Origin: Lentzea kentuckyensis
GTDB taxonomy: Bacteria; Actinomycetota; Actinomycetes; Mycobacteriales; Pseudonocardiaceae
Assembly (NCBI RefSeq): GCF_002150765.1
Contig: NZ_MUYM01000043.1
Location: 1-64,000 of the forward strand
DNA length: 64,000 nucleotides
Direction: 5' to 3'
The position numbers and the translations under genes are program-made. The notes below the pieces were generated by a model, which was not told the DNA's origin, made no database searches, and saw nothing but the letters and a program-made list of their open reading frames with translations. The first letter of the stretch is position 1; the number at the start of each line of letters is the position of its first letter. This document shows, piece after piece, positions 34,131 to 41,831 of the stretch.

Positions 34131-35353
34131 CCTCGGTCCGCGCAGTCCAGCTGCCCCCTGCCGACCGGTCCTGGCGCACGATCCTGCGCCGCCGCCCGTT
34201 CACCCACCACAACCGGCTCGTCGCCGCCGTCGTGCTGGTCAACCTCTGTTTCATCGGCTCGTGGGACGCCGACCGGCTGACCGCTCTGGTCGTCGCCAAC
34301 CTCACGCTGGCCGCGCTCATCCGCCAGCAGCTCGTGATCAACCTGCTGTTCTGGCTCGCCACCAGCGCGCCGACGCGATGGCCGTTGCGGATCCGCTGGA
34401 CGCTCGGCAAGGTCTACCACTTCGGCGGACTGCACGTCGGCGCCGCGATCTGCGCCACCGCGTGGTTCCTCGTGCTGGCCGCCACGACGACGGGACCACC
34501 ACTCGTCCTGGCGCTGACCTGGACGATCATGGCCCTGCTCGGCACGCTCGTCGTGCTCGCACTCCCCCGGCTGCGGGCCAAGCGGCACAACCTGTTCGAG
34601 CGCGCGCACCGGTTCGGCGGGTGGGCCGTACTCGTGTTGTTCGGCGTGCTGTCCGCGGTGTCCAACCCCGTCTTCCTCTGGCCCCTCGCCCTCGTGGTGG
34701 CCAGTGTGGCGTTGCCGTGGCTGAGGCTGCGGCGGGTTCCCGTGCACATCGTCAGTCCGTCGCCGCACGTCGCGCTCGTGTCGTTCGACCACGGTGTCAC
34801 GCCGTTCGCGGGTTCGTCGACGACGGTGAGCCGCAATCCGTTGCTGGAGTGGCATTCCTTCGCGAACGTCCCGGCGCCGGGCCGCTCCGGCTTCCGGCTG
34901 ACGATCTCCCGCGCGGGTGACTGGACCGGGAAGTTCATCGCGGACCAGCCGAGTCACGTGTGGGTCAAGGGCATTCCGACGGCGGGTGTCGGCAACATCG
35001 ACAAGCTCTTCACGAGGGTGGTGTGGGTCGCCACGGGTAGCGGCATCGGTCCGTGCCTACCTCACTTGCTGGCCGGCGATACGCCGTCGGTGTTGGTGTG
35101 GTCGACCCGCAACCCCCGCCGCACCTACGGCGACGCGCTGGTCGACGAGATCCTCGGTGTGCAGCCCGACGCTGTTGTTTGGGACACCGAGAGCCAGGGC
35201 AAACCCGATCTGGTCGCGCTCGCGTACGACGCGTGCAAGCGGTTCGACGCGGAAGCGGTCATCTGCATCTCCAACAAACCCACCACCTGGCACGTCGTCG
35301 AAGAGCTGGAAGCCAGAGGAATCCCGGCCTACGGCGCCATCTGGGACTCGTGA
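34127..35353 (+). CDS. Integral membrane flavin/NAD(P)H oxidoreductase (TmpA/TmpL-like)
   Basis: Membrane protein of 408 residues. Seen: about six hydrophobic helices in the first 200 residues (AAVVLVNLCFIGSW; LVVANLTLAALI; GAAICATAWFLVLAA; LTWTIMALLGTLVVLAL; AVLVLFGVLSAVSN; LALVVASVALPWL), then a ferredoxin-reductase-like part with a flavin-binding GRSGFRLTISR (R-x-x-x-S/T type), a nucleotide-binding VVWVATGSGIGPCLPHLL and a C-terminal EAVICISNKPTTWHVVEELEARGIPAYGAIWDS. This layout matches the TmpA family of fungal membrane flavoproteins and the C-terminal half of TmpL. Overlaps the A-domain gene by 4 bases. Its electron acceptor is unknown; I see no haem-ligand pattern that I would trust. 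Confidence 0.75.
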   Translation: MTSVRAVQLPPADRSWRTILRRRPFTHHNRLVAAVVLVNLCFIGSWDADRLTALVVANLTLAALIRQQLVINLLFWLATSAPTRWPLRIRWTLGKVYHFGGLHVGAAICATAWFLVLAATTTGPPLVLALTWTIMALLGTLVVLALPRLRAKRHNLFERAHRFGGWAVLVLFGVLSAVSNPVFLWPLALVVASVALPWLRLRRVPVHIVSPSPHVALVSFDHGVTPFAGSSTTVSRNPLLEWHSFANVPAPGRSGFRLTISRAGDWTGKFIADQPSHVWVKGIPTAGVGNIDKLFTRVVWVATGSGIGPCLPHLLAGDTPSVLVWSTRNPRRTYGDALVDEILGVQPDAVVWDTESQGKPDLVALAYDACKRFDAEAVICISNKPTTWHVVEELEARGIPAYGAIWDS

Positions 35354-35363
35354 GGAGACCACC

Positions 35364-36137
35364 GTGGACTATCAGACACTGCTGCTCGACGAGCACGACG
35401 ACGTCCTGACGGTGACCGTGCACCGACCACCGGCGCGCAACGCGTTGTCCCAGCGGACACTCACCGAACTGCGCCACCTCCTCGCGACCTTCGCGGGCCC
35501 GCGCGCGCTCCTGCTCACCGGCTCGGTTGGACCCGCGTTCATCGCCGGCGCGGACATCCGCGAGATGGCCGCGATGACGCCGGAGGAGGGCGAGCAGTTC
35601 GGCGCGCTGGGCCAGGAGGTGACCCGGCTGCTCGAACAGCTCCCGGTCCCGGTGATCGCGTGCGTGGACGGGTACGCGCTCGGCGGCGGTTGTGAGATGG
35701 CGATGGCGTGCGACTTCGTCTACGCCACCCGCAAGGCCGTGTTCGGCCAGCCGGAGGTGTTGCTGGGCCTCATCCCCGGCTTCGGCGGCTGCGTCCGGCT
35801 GTTCCGGCGGGTCGGCATCGCCAAAGCCCGCGAGCTCATCTACTCCGGCCGCCGCGTCGACGCCGCGGAGGCGCATCGGCTCGGCCTGGTGAACGAGGTC
35901 TTCGACAACCGCGAGGAGATGTTCGCCGCCGCCCGGCTCGTGCTCGCCGACATCGCGGCGAACTCCCCCGCCGCCGTCTCGGCCTGCAAGTCGGTGCTCG
36001 ACGCGGTGGACGGCCTGAGTGTCGACGAAGGACTGCGGGTGGAGCTCGAAGCGTTCCGCGAAGCGTTCACGACCACCGACATGCGAGAGGGCACAGACGC
36101 GTTCCTGTCCAAGCGGGCGCCCACGTTCCGGACCTAG
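35364..36137 (+). CDS. Enoyl-CoA hydratase/isomerase family protein
   Basis: Crotonase-fold enzyme, 257 residues, cytoplasmic, acting on a CoA thioester. Seen: oxyanion-hole segments AFIAGADIREM and GYALGGGCEMAMACDF, and the Glu of GQPEVLLGLIPGFGG at the position of a hydratase catalytic residue. GTG start with GAGGAGA seven bases upstream; it starts 10 bases after the membrane oxidoreductase, so the three genes form one transcript. A hydratase here suggests that the adenylation enzyme handles a fatty or other carboxylic acid rather than an amino acid; that is inference. Confidence 0.88.
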   Translation: MDYQTLLLDEHDDVLTVTVHRPPARNALSQRTLTELRHLLATFAGPRALLLTGSVGPAFIAGADIREMAAMTPEEGEQFGALGQEVTRLLEQLPVPVIACVDGYALGGGCEMAMACDFVYATRKAVFGQPEVLLGLIPGFGGCVRLFRRVGIAKARELIYSGRRVDAAEAHRLGLVNEVFDNREEMFAAARLVLADIAANSPAAVSACKSVLDAVDGLSVDEGLRVELEAFREAFTTTDMREGTDAFLSKRAPTFRT

Positions 36138-36168
36138 GGGGTGCGTCATCAACGCCGACCACAGCACC

Positions 36169-36657
36169 GTGCTGCGCGCGCTGCACGACGGCCACGCCGA
36201 GGCGCTCTGGCGTTACGCGGTACGCCTCACCGGAGACGAGCAACTGGCCGAGGACGTCGTCCAGGAGGCGCTGCTGCGGGCATGGCGCAACCCCCGCATC
36301 CTCGAACAGGGCTCCGCGGCGTCGAAAGCGTGGCTCTACACCGTGGCACGCAACTTCGCGATCGACGAGTGCCGCAGCGCCCGCGCCCGCTGGGAGGTCG
36401 GCTCGGCCCGCCTGCCCGAACGCGAGCGCTCCGACCACACCGACCGGACGCTGGACGCCTGGCTGATCGCCGACGCCCTGTCCCAGCTCAAACCCGAGCA
36501 CCGGGTGGTGATCGTGCGGGCGTACTACCGCGGTGAATCCGTCGCGGAACTCGCCGCGGCGCTGGACGTGCCGCAGGGAACAGTGAGGTCAAGGATGCAC
36601 TACGGCCTGCGCGCACTACGGCTGGCGCTGGAGGAGAACGGGGTGACCGGGCGGTGA
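36169..36657 (+). CDS. ECF RNA polymerase sigma factor, SigL-like
   Basis: Alternative sigma factor of the extracytoplasmic-function group. Seen: region 2 (ALWRYAVRLTGDEQLAEDVVQEALLRAWRNP) and region 4 HTH (LSQLKPEHRVVIVRAYYRGESVAELAAALDVPQGTVRSRMHYGLRALR). The start is uncertain: GTG 36169 is the first ordinary start codon that keeps region 2 whole and gives 162 residues, but relatives are about seven residues longer. An ATC at 36148, seven bases after AGGGGG, would give exactly that length, though ATC starts are rare. Its stop overlaps the anti-sigma start as GTGA. It may be co-transcribed with the TmpL-like genes 31 bases upstream. Confidence 0.85.
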   Translation: MLRALHDGHAEALWRYAVRLTGDEQLAEDVVQEALLRAWRNPRILEQGSAASKAWLYTVARNFAIDECRSARARWEVGSARLPERERSDHTDRTLDAWLIADALSQLKPEHRVVIVRAYYRGESVAELAAALDVPQGTVRSRMHYGLRALRLALEENGVTGR

Positions 36658-36956
36658 TGTGCCCGTTCCGCGAGTGGGACGTGGCCTACCTGCTGGGCTC
36701 GCTGTCCCCCGGTGACCAGCAGGTCTACGAACGCCACCTCGCCGCCTGCCCGCCGTGCGAACACGAGGTGTGCCGGATGGCGGGCACGGCGGGTCTCCTG
36801 TCCCGCGTGCCCGCCGAGTGGGTGGAGAAGTCGCTGGAGCCCGACGCCGAGTCGCCCCCGCGACGACGCCTGCTCGTCACGGCGACCGTGCTGGCCGCCG
36901 TGCTCGTCGCGGTACTGGTGTTCGTCCGGTTCCGCTCGCGGGACGACACGTCGTGA
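36654..36956 (+). CDS. Zinc-finger anti-sigma factor (ZAS type)
   Basis: Small membrane anti-sigma factor that holds the neighbouring sigma factor inactive. Seen: an N-terminal ZAS domain with HLAACPPCEHEV (HxxxCxxC, residues 28-39), one transmembrane helix (RRRLLVTATVLAAVLVAVLVFV, about 71-92) and almost no extracytoplasmic part (about 8 residues), so any signal is probably sensed inside, by redox or zinc, rather than outside. GTG 36654 overlaps the sigma stop; ATG 36657 is an alternative. A redox-sensitive zinc site next to a membrane oxidoreductase operon is suggestive. Confidence 0.88.
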   Translation: MMCPFREWDVAYLLGSLSPGDQQVYERHLAACPPCEHEVCRMAGTAGLLSRVPAEWVEKSLEPDAESPPRRRLLVTATVLAAVLVAVLVFVRFRSRDDTS

Positions 36957-36957
36957 G

Positions 36958-37002
36958 GTCGCCCAGTTGTGAGTCGCCCAGTTGTGAGTCGCTCAGTCGT
37001 GC
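36958..37002. repeat. Short tandem repeat, 15-bp unit
   Basis: GTCGCCCAGTTGTGA occurs twice exactly (36958-36972, 36973-36987) and a third time with three changes (36988-37002). It lies between the anti-sigma stop and the end of the cupin gene, whose stop codon falls in the third copy, so slippage here would alter the cupin's last residues. Confidence 0.75.
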
Positions 37003-37703
37003 GGCGATCTCCCGTCGGCCGGGTCGTGCACGTCCAGCCGGCCGCACATGCCGAGTCGCTGCGGTCCTTCCGCACGCATCACGTGGATGTCGGCCTCGGC
37101 CAGGTGCCCGATGTCGCCGTCCCGCAACCGGTCCAGGTGCACGCCGGTGCGTTCGGCGGACGCCAGCGCGCCTTCCCGCCAGCGCTTCTCCCACGCGTCG
37201 AGGACGTCCTGCTTCAGGCTCACGGCGGAACGGTAGAAGTCCTCCAGCGCCGCGGAATCGCCGGCGCCGACGCGGCGCCGCAGCTCCAGGAACCCTTCCA
37301 GGGCCAGGTCGCGACGGCGCTGGGCGGACTCCTCGTCACCGGCCTGAGCGCGCGCCGCGTACTCCGACGGGTCGGCGAGCACTGAAGGCGGGAACGTGAA
37401 CACCGCGTCGCCCGCCTCTGGCAGGCCGCTGTTCTGCATCACGACGATGATCCGCAGGTCGCCGTCGTTGACCAGGCGGTGGATCGTGCCTGGCGTGAAC
37501 CAGGCGACGGTGCCCTCGCGCAACGGGGTCGACGCGAACCCGCGCGGGGTCAGGGTCTGCACGCTGCCCTGACCGCCGATCACGTAGTAGCACTCCGCGC
37601 AGGCGAGGTGGACGTGCGGCGAGCCTCCGCACAGCCCGTCCACCGTCGGCCAGTCGTACACCCGCAGGCCGGAGATGCCCACCCCGCCGGGAAACGGCGT
37701 CAC
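36993..37703 (-). CDS. Cupin-domain protein with C-terminal helical extension (system B)
   Basis: Cytoplasmic protein of 236 residues, probably a metal-dependent isomerase, epimerase or sensor of a sugar. Seen: cupin motif 1 SPHVHLACAECYYVIGGQG (HxH and E ligands) and motif 2 WFTPGTIHRLVNDG (second His), about residues 25-90, then a long charged helical tail with EDFYRSAVSLKQDVLDAWEKRW. Start GTG 37703 overlaps the DUF6807 stop as GTGA. Last gene of the six-gene system B operon. The tail is longer than in most small cupins and may be a separate domain. No direct substrate evidence. Confidence 0.75.
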   Translation of the reverse strand: MTPFPGGVGISGLRVYDWPTVDGLCGGSPHVHLACAECYYVIGGQGSVQTLTPRGFASTPLREGTVAWFTPGTIHRLVNDGDLRIIVVMQNSGLPEAGDAVFTFPPSVLADPSEYAARAQAGDEESAQRRRDLALEGFLELRRRVGAGDSAALEDFYRSAVSLKQDVLDAWEKRWREGALASAERTGVHLDRLRDGDIGHLAEADIHVMRAEGPQRLGMCGRLDVHDPADGRSPHD

Positions 37704-38587
37704 CACGGGTGAGCCTCCACATAGGACTCCAGGCGCTCGCGGTCCCACTCTCCGGAAGCCACGACGAGCCGGTAGCGCAGGGCCAGCGTCTCGCCGGGCG
37801 GCACCTCCACGGTGTCGAAGAAGGCGAACGACGGGTTGACCGCCGCGAACGGCGTGCTGCGGACGAACCAGTGGGTGTTCTTGTTGTCCGGGTGGTCGAT
37901 GAACAACATCGTCGACGAGCGGTCCACCTCGTCGTGGTTGCCGACGAACGCGAGCCAGCGGGCGGCCTTGCCCATCATCTCCTGCCCGGATCCCCCGTCG
38001 GCGGCGATGACCGTGCCTTCGGTGAACGACCGCGGGCCGCGCCAGAAGAAACCGGTGTAGCCCGCGAGCTCGCGGCCGTTGGTGGTCGGGCTGCCGAAGA
38101 TCAACGGCTCCGCACGCAGGTTCGTCAGAGCGGTGGCGAACTCCAGCGTCCAGGCGTCGTCCTCGACGTCGCGCACGGTGAAGGAACGGTTCTCCCGCAC
38201 CCAGTTCTCGCCGGCCTCGGTGAACCAGGACAGCGACTCGTCCACCCGAAGCTCGTCGGAGGCGACCGTGAACTCCTCGTGCCGCATGGTGCCGACGTTC
38301 GGCAGCGCCACGTACCCCTGGTCGCGGACGTACGTGACGCCGCCCCAGAAGTTCTCGCCCGACACGTCGGTCGCGGTCATCTGCACACCCTTGTGCCAGC
38401 GGTGGTCGTGCGGCCGGAACGCCGTCACCACGTCGCCGGCCAGCGTCCGCACGGGGTGCAGGTAGGGCTTCGGGCCCTCGAACGCGGGGGTCGACGGCTG
38501 GTGCACGTAGGTGAAGAGCTCGACGTCGCCCACCGACACGACGAGCACCTCGTCGTCCTGCCGAGTGATCACCGGGCGTTCGCCCAT
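37700..38587 (-). CDS. DUF6807 (PmoA-like) protein (system B)
   Basis: Cytoplasmic protein of 295 residues of the family labelled PmoA or DUF6807, which is not truly methane monooxygenase. Seen: FTYVHQPSTPAFEGPKPYLHPVRTLAGDVVTAF, a His-rich turn RPHDHRWHKGVQMT, and GYTGFFWRGPRSFTEGTV. The His cluster could bind a metal or act in catalysis. It overlaps the Gfo/Idh/MocA gene by 19 bases and the cupin by 4. The family commonly accompanies sugar oxidoreductases; its reaction is not established to my knowledge, so I leave function open. Confidence 0.78.
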   Translation of the reverse strand: MGERPVITRQDDEVLVVSVGDVELFTYVHQPSTPAFEGPKPYLHPVRTLAGDVVTAFRPHDHRWHKGVQMTATDVSGENFWGGVTYVRDQGYVALPNVGTMRHEEFTVASDELRVDESLSWFTEAGENWVRENRSFTVRDVEDDAWTLEFATALTNLRAEPLIFGSPTTNGRELAGYTGFFWRGPRSFTEGTVIAADGGSGQEMMGKAARWLAFVGNHDEVDRSSTMLFIDHPDNKNTHWFVRSTPFAAVNPSFAFFDTVEVPPGETLALRYRLVVASGEWDRERLESYVEAHPW

Positions 38588-39651
38588 GGGGCACCGATTC
38601 CTTCCATCGTCGCGTAGAACGGGCTGTCCGGGCCGATCTGACCGGCCTTCACCGCGGTGCCGGTGAACGCCGAGGCGTACAGGGCCGCGATGAACTCCAT
38701 GGTGATGCGCGTGTCCGCCAGCGTCACCGGCGGCGTCCCACCACTGTCCAGCGCGTCGAGGAACGCCGCCAGCTGACCCCCGTGACCGCTGGCCGTCTCG
38801 GACCGCTCCGCGCGCCAGTGGTCCACGACGTCGTCGTGGCCAGGCGCGGGAGTGACCGTCCAGTCCGAGTCGGTGTAGCCGTAGAGGTGCTCGACCTCGA
38901 CCGTGGCGCGCTCGAAGTCGAACCTCAGCTGCGAGGTCTCCCGGGGCGACAGCAGGGAGTTGACCACCGACGCGACCGTGCCGTCGGCGAACGTCACCAA
39001 CGCCATCGACACGTCCTCGGTCTGCACGTCCCTGGCCTGCCGCGCCGCGACCGCGCGGATCTCCTGCCACGGCCCCAGCACGGACAGCAACAGGTCGAAC
39101 TGGTGGATGCCGTGGCCCATCGTCGGGCCGCCGCCCTCGCTCTCCCACGTCCCGCGCCACGGCACGTCGAAGTAGGCGTCGCCGCGATACCAGAGCGTGT
39201 CCGACTTCGCCACGAGCGACCTGCCGAGCACCCCCTCGGAGACCAGCCGCCGCAACCGGACCGCGGCCGGGCCGAAGCGGTGCTGGAACACCGTGGCGAC
39301 CCGGCCGGTCGAGTTCCGTTCGGCGGCGATCAGCGTGTCGATCTCGCTCAGCGACAACGCCGGCGGCTTCTCGACGAGCACGTTCACGTTGGCGGCCAGG
39401 CACTCGAGCGCCAACGGCACGTGCGAACGCGGTGGCGTGCACACGTGCACGACGTCGAGCTGTTCCACGTCCAGCAACGTGGACAGCCTGGGGTGCACGC
39501 GGGGCACACCCCACTCCTCGGCGAACGCGGTGGCGCGCTCGGCGTCCACGTCCACCACCGCGACCAGCTCGATGCGATCCCCAGCCGACCGCAACGCCTC
39601 GGCGTGGGAGGTCGCGATCGCGCCCGTACCGACGATGGCCGCGCGCCTCAC
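38569..39651 (-). CDS. Gfo/Idh/MocA-family NAD(P)-dependent sugar oxidoreductase (system B)
   Basis: Oxidises a hydroxyl of a sugar, inositol or glycoside. Seen: a Rossmann fold with VGTGAIATSHAEAL (GxGxxA, residues 6-19), the conserved EKPPALS (catalytic Lys in EKP, about residue 94) and GGGPTMGHGIHQFDLLLSVLG with the second-domain His. 360 residues, no Tat signal. GTG 39651 overlaps the binding-protein stop as GTGA. Between an importer and two uncharacterised proteins, it likely performs the first step on the imported sugar. Confidence 0.9.
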   Translation of the reverse strand: MRRAAIVGTGAIATSHAEALRSAGDRIELVAVVDVDAERATAFAEEWGVPRVHPRLSTLLDVEQLDVVHVCTPPRSHVPLALECLAANVNVLVEKPPALSLSEIDTLIAAERNSTGRVATVFQHRFGPAAVRLRRLVSEGVLGRSLVAKSDTLWYRGDAYFDVPWRGTWESEGGGPTMGHGIHQFDLLLSVLGPWQEIRAVAARQARDVQTEDVSMALVTFADGTVASVVNSLLSPRETSQLRFDFERATVEVEHLYGYTDSDWTVTPAPGHDDVVDHWRAERSETASGHGGQLAAFLDALDSGGTPPVTLADTRITMEFIAALYASAFTGTAVKAGQIGPDSPFYATMEGIGAPWANAR

Positions 39652-40958
39652 TTCGCCGCGTCCACTTCGGCCTGGACTTCCTTGATGAACGACGCGGCCG
39701 CCGCGTCCGGGGTGGTCCGGCCGAACAGCACGTCCTCGGTGTGCCGCTTGAGGATCGTGTCGAGCGTGCTGGCGCCGTTCGGGGTGATCCTTGGCGGGTC
39801 GCTCACCGGCACGGTGTCGAGGTACTCCTTGGCCGCCTTGTCGGTTTCCTTGAGCTGGCCCGCGATCGCCTCGCGGATCTTCAGGTTCGCGGGCACGCCG
39901 CGTTCGGTCAGCAGGATCTTCGCCGCTTCCTCGTCGTTGGCCAGGAAGCTCACGAACGCGGCGGCCTCCGCCGGGTGCTTGGAGCGCGCCGACACCGACC
40001 AGAACATCGACGGCTTGTAGTAGGCGCCGGGCGACTTGCCCTGCGTCTCCCCCGGCAGCCGCAGCAGCTTCAGCTTGGCACCGCTGGCGGCGGTCAGCGC
40101 GGTCAGCTGGGTGTTCCACCACAGGCCGAACGCCGCGGTGTTGGTCGCGGTCGCCGACTGGTTCAGCCCGGCCGAGGCCTTCTCGATGGTCACCGACGGC
40201 GACGCCGCGACCCCGGACTTGGCCAGATCCAGGATGTACTGCCAGTAGTCCCGGGCGATCTCCTGCGGCAGGACGACCTTGCCCTGAGCGTCGAACATCG
40301 ACTTGCCCTGCTGGCGCGCCCGGATGCTCAGCCCCGCCGCGTCGTTGATCCCCGGCGACTGCACGCCGAACACCTGGCCACCGCCGGCCTTGGACACCTG
40401 CTCGCCGATCTTCCTCAGGTCGTCCCACGACCACTTCGTGTCGTCGGGCACCGGGATGTTGTACTTCGCGAGCAGGTCGGTGTTGACCATGATCGAGTAC
40501 ATCCCGAGGCCGACCGGCAGCCCGTACTGCTTGCCGTCGACGGCGCCGGTGGCGAGCGCCTTCTGGTCGAAGTTCGAGGTGTCGAGGTGCTTCTTGGACT
40601 CGTTGAGGTCCAGCAACGCGCCGCGCTCGGCGTAGGAGGCGATGTACAGCTCGTCCATCTGCATGATGTCCGGCGCGTCGTTGGCCGCCATCGTGGTGGC
40701 GAGGCTGTCCCAGTAGCCGTTCCACTCCTTGAACTCACCCTTGATGGTGATGTTCGGGTGCTTCTGCTGGAACATCTCGATGACCTTCTGGGTCCGCTTG
40801 TGCCGGTCGTCCGCGCCCCACCAGCTGAAGCGCAGCGTCACCGGCTCCGCGGTCAGTTCGCCACCGGCGTCGGAGCCGGACCCGCACGCCGCGAGCAGCG
40901 ACGCTGTGAGCGAGACCAGGACCGTTAACGCGGTACGGCGACGGAGACCAATACCCAT
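39648..40958 (-). CDS. Sugar-binding lipoprotein of ABC importer (system B)
   Basis: Family 1 extracellular solute-binding protein, 436 residues. Seen: lipoprotein signal ending SLTASLLAAC-GSG (Cys at 25), then VTLRFSWWGADDRHKRTQKVIEMFQQKHPNIT and the later PSMFWSVSARSKHPAEAAAFVSFLAND. Follows the permeases and is coupled to the oxidoreductase gene. Sequence resembles the system C binding protein at 49032 (FRWWGGEARNKAYQAALKIF), so B and C probably arose from one ancestor and bind related sugars. Confidence 0.92.
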   Translation of the reverse strand: MGIGLRRRTALTVLVSLTASLLAACGSGSDAGGELTAEPVTLRFSWWGADDRHKRTQKVIEMFQQKHPNITIKGEFKEWNGYWDSLATTMAANDAPDIMQMDELYIASYAERGALLDLNESKKHLDTSNFDQKALATGAVDGKQYGLPVGLGMYSIMVNTDLLAKYNIPVPDDTKWSWDDLRKIGEQVSKAGGGQVFGVQSPGINDAAGLSIRARQQGKSMFDAQGKVVLPQEIARDYWQYILDLAKSGVAASPSVTIEKASAGLNQSATATNTAAFGLWWNTQLTALTAASGAKLKLLRLPGETQGKSPGAYYKPSMFWSVSARSKHPAEAAAFVSFLANDEEAAKILLTERGVPANLKIREAIAGQLKETDKAAKEYLDTVPVSDPPRITPNGASTLDTILKRHTEDVLFGRTTPDAAAASFIKEVQAEVDAAK

Positions 40959-40973
40959 GTCCGTTCCTTTCGG

Positions 40974-41831
40974 CTACTTGCCACCGGTCGTGGCGATCCC
41001 CTTGACGAGGTACCGCTGGCCGATGAGGAAGGCGAGGAAGATGGGGATGAGCGACACCACGCTCATCGCGAACTGAGAGCCCCACGACGTGGCGACCGTC
41101 GAGTCGACGAACGAGCGCAGGGCGACCGGAACCGTGTACATGTCCGGGTCCGTCAGGTAGATCAGCTGGGTGAAGAAGTCGTTCCAGGTCCAGATGAACG
41201 TGAAGATCGTCGTGGTGGCGAGCGCCGGTTTCATCAGCGGCAGCACGATCTGCAGGAAGATCCGCGGGTGACCGCAGCCGTCGATGCGCGCCGCCTCGTC
41301 CAGCTCGCGCGGCAGGCCGCGGATGAACTGCACCATCAGGAACACGAAGAACGCGTCCGTGGCGAGGATCTTCGGCACGATCAGCGGCAGGAACGTGTTC
41401 ACCCAGCCGATCTGGGAGAACAGCACGTACTGCGGCACGATGATCACGTGGATCGGCAGCATGATCGTGCCGAGCATGATGCCGAACCACCACCGCTTGC
41501 CGCTGAAGTTCAGCCGGGCGAAGGCGTAGGCCGCCATCGAGCACGACACCAGGTTGCCGACGATGCAGCCCAGCACCAGGATCGCCGAGTTCAGCAGGTA
41601 CGTCCCGAACGACGGGGTGAGGGCGTTCCAGCCCTCGACGTAGTTCTCGGTCCGCAGGCTGTCGAGGATCAGGCCGGGACTGCGGAAGATCTCGTCGCCT
41701 GGCCGCAACGAGCTCACGATCATCCACAGCACCGGGTAGAGCATCACGAACCCGAAGAGGACCAGGCCGAGGTGCTTGACCGGCGTGGAAAGCCGGCTCA
41801 CGAATCGCGTGTGGCGGAGGTTAGTCGTCAT
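40974..41831 (-). CDS. Sugar ABC importer permease, MalG type (system B)
   Basis: Inner-membrane subunit, 285 residues. Seen: six hydrophobic helices, LGLVLFGFVMLYPVLWMIVSSL first, and EAA loop ELDEAARIDGCGHPRIFLQIVLPLMKPA. Start ATG 41831 overlaps the partner permease by 11 bases. Very similar in motif to the 48171-49001 permease of system C (FIRGLPRELDEAA against FIRGIPRELDEAA). Confidence 0.93.
   Translation of the reverse strand: MTTNLRHTRFVSRLSTPVKHLGLVLFGFVMLYPVLWMIVSSLRPGDEIFRSPGLILDSLRTENYVEGWNALTPSFGTYLLNSAILVLGCIVGNLVSCSMAAYAFARLNFSGKRWWFGIMLGTIMLPIHVIIVPQYVLFSQIGWVNTFLPLIVPKILATDAFFVFLMVQFIRGLPRELDEAARIDGCGHPRIFLQIVLPLMKPALATTTIFTFIWTWNDFFTQLIYLTDPDMYTVPVALRSFVDSTVATSWGSQFAMSVVSLIPIFLAFLIGQRYLVKGIATTGGK

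Noticed and set aside
36958..37002. Regulatory iteron array
   Set aside because: Only three short units, at the ends of two convergent genes; more likely a local slippage product.
37700..38587. Particulate methane monooxygenase subunit A
   Set aside because: The PmoA label for this family is a naming artefact; there are no membrane helices and the context is sugar metabolism.
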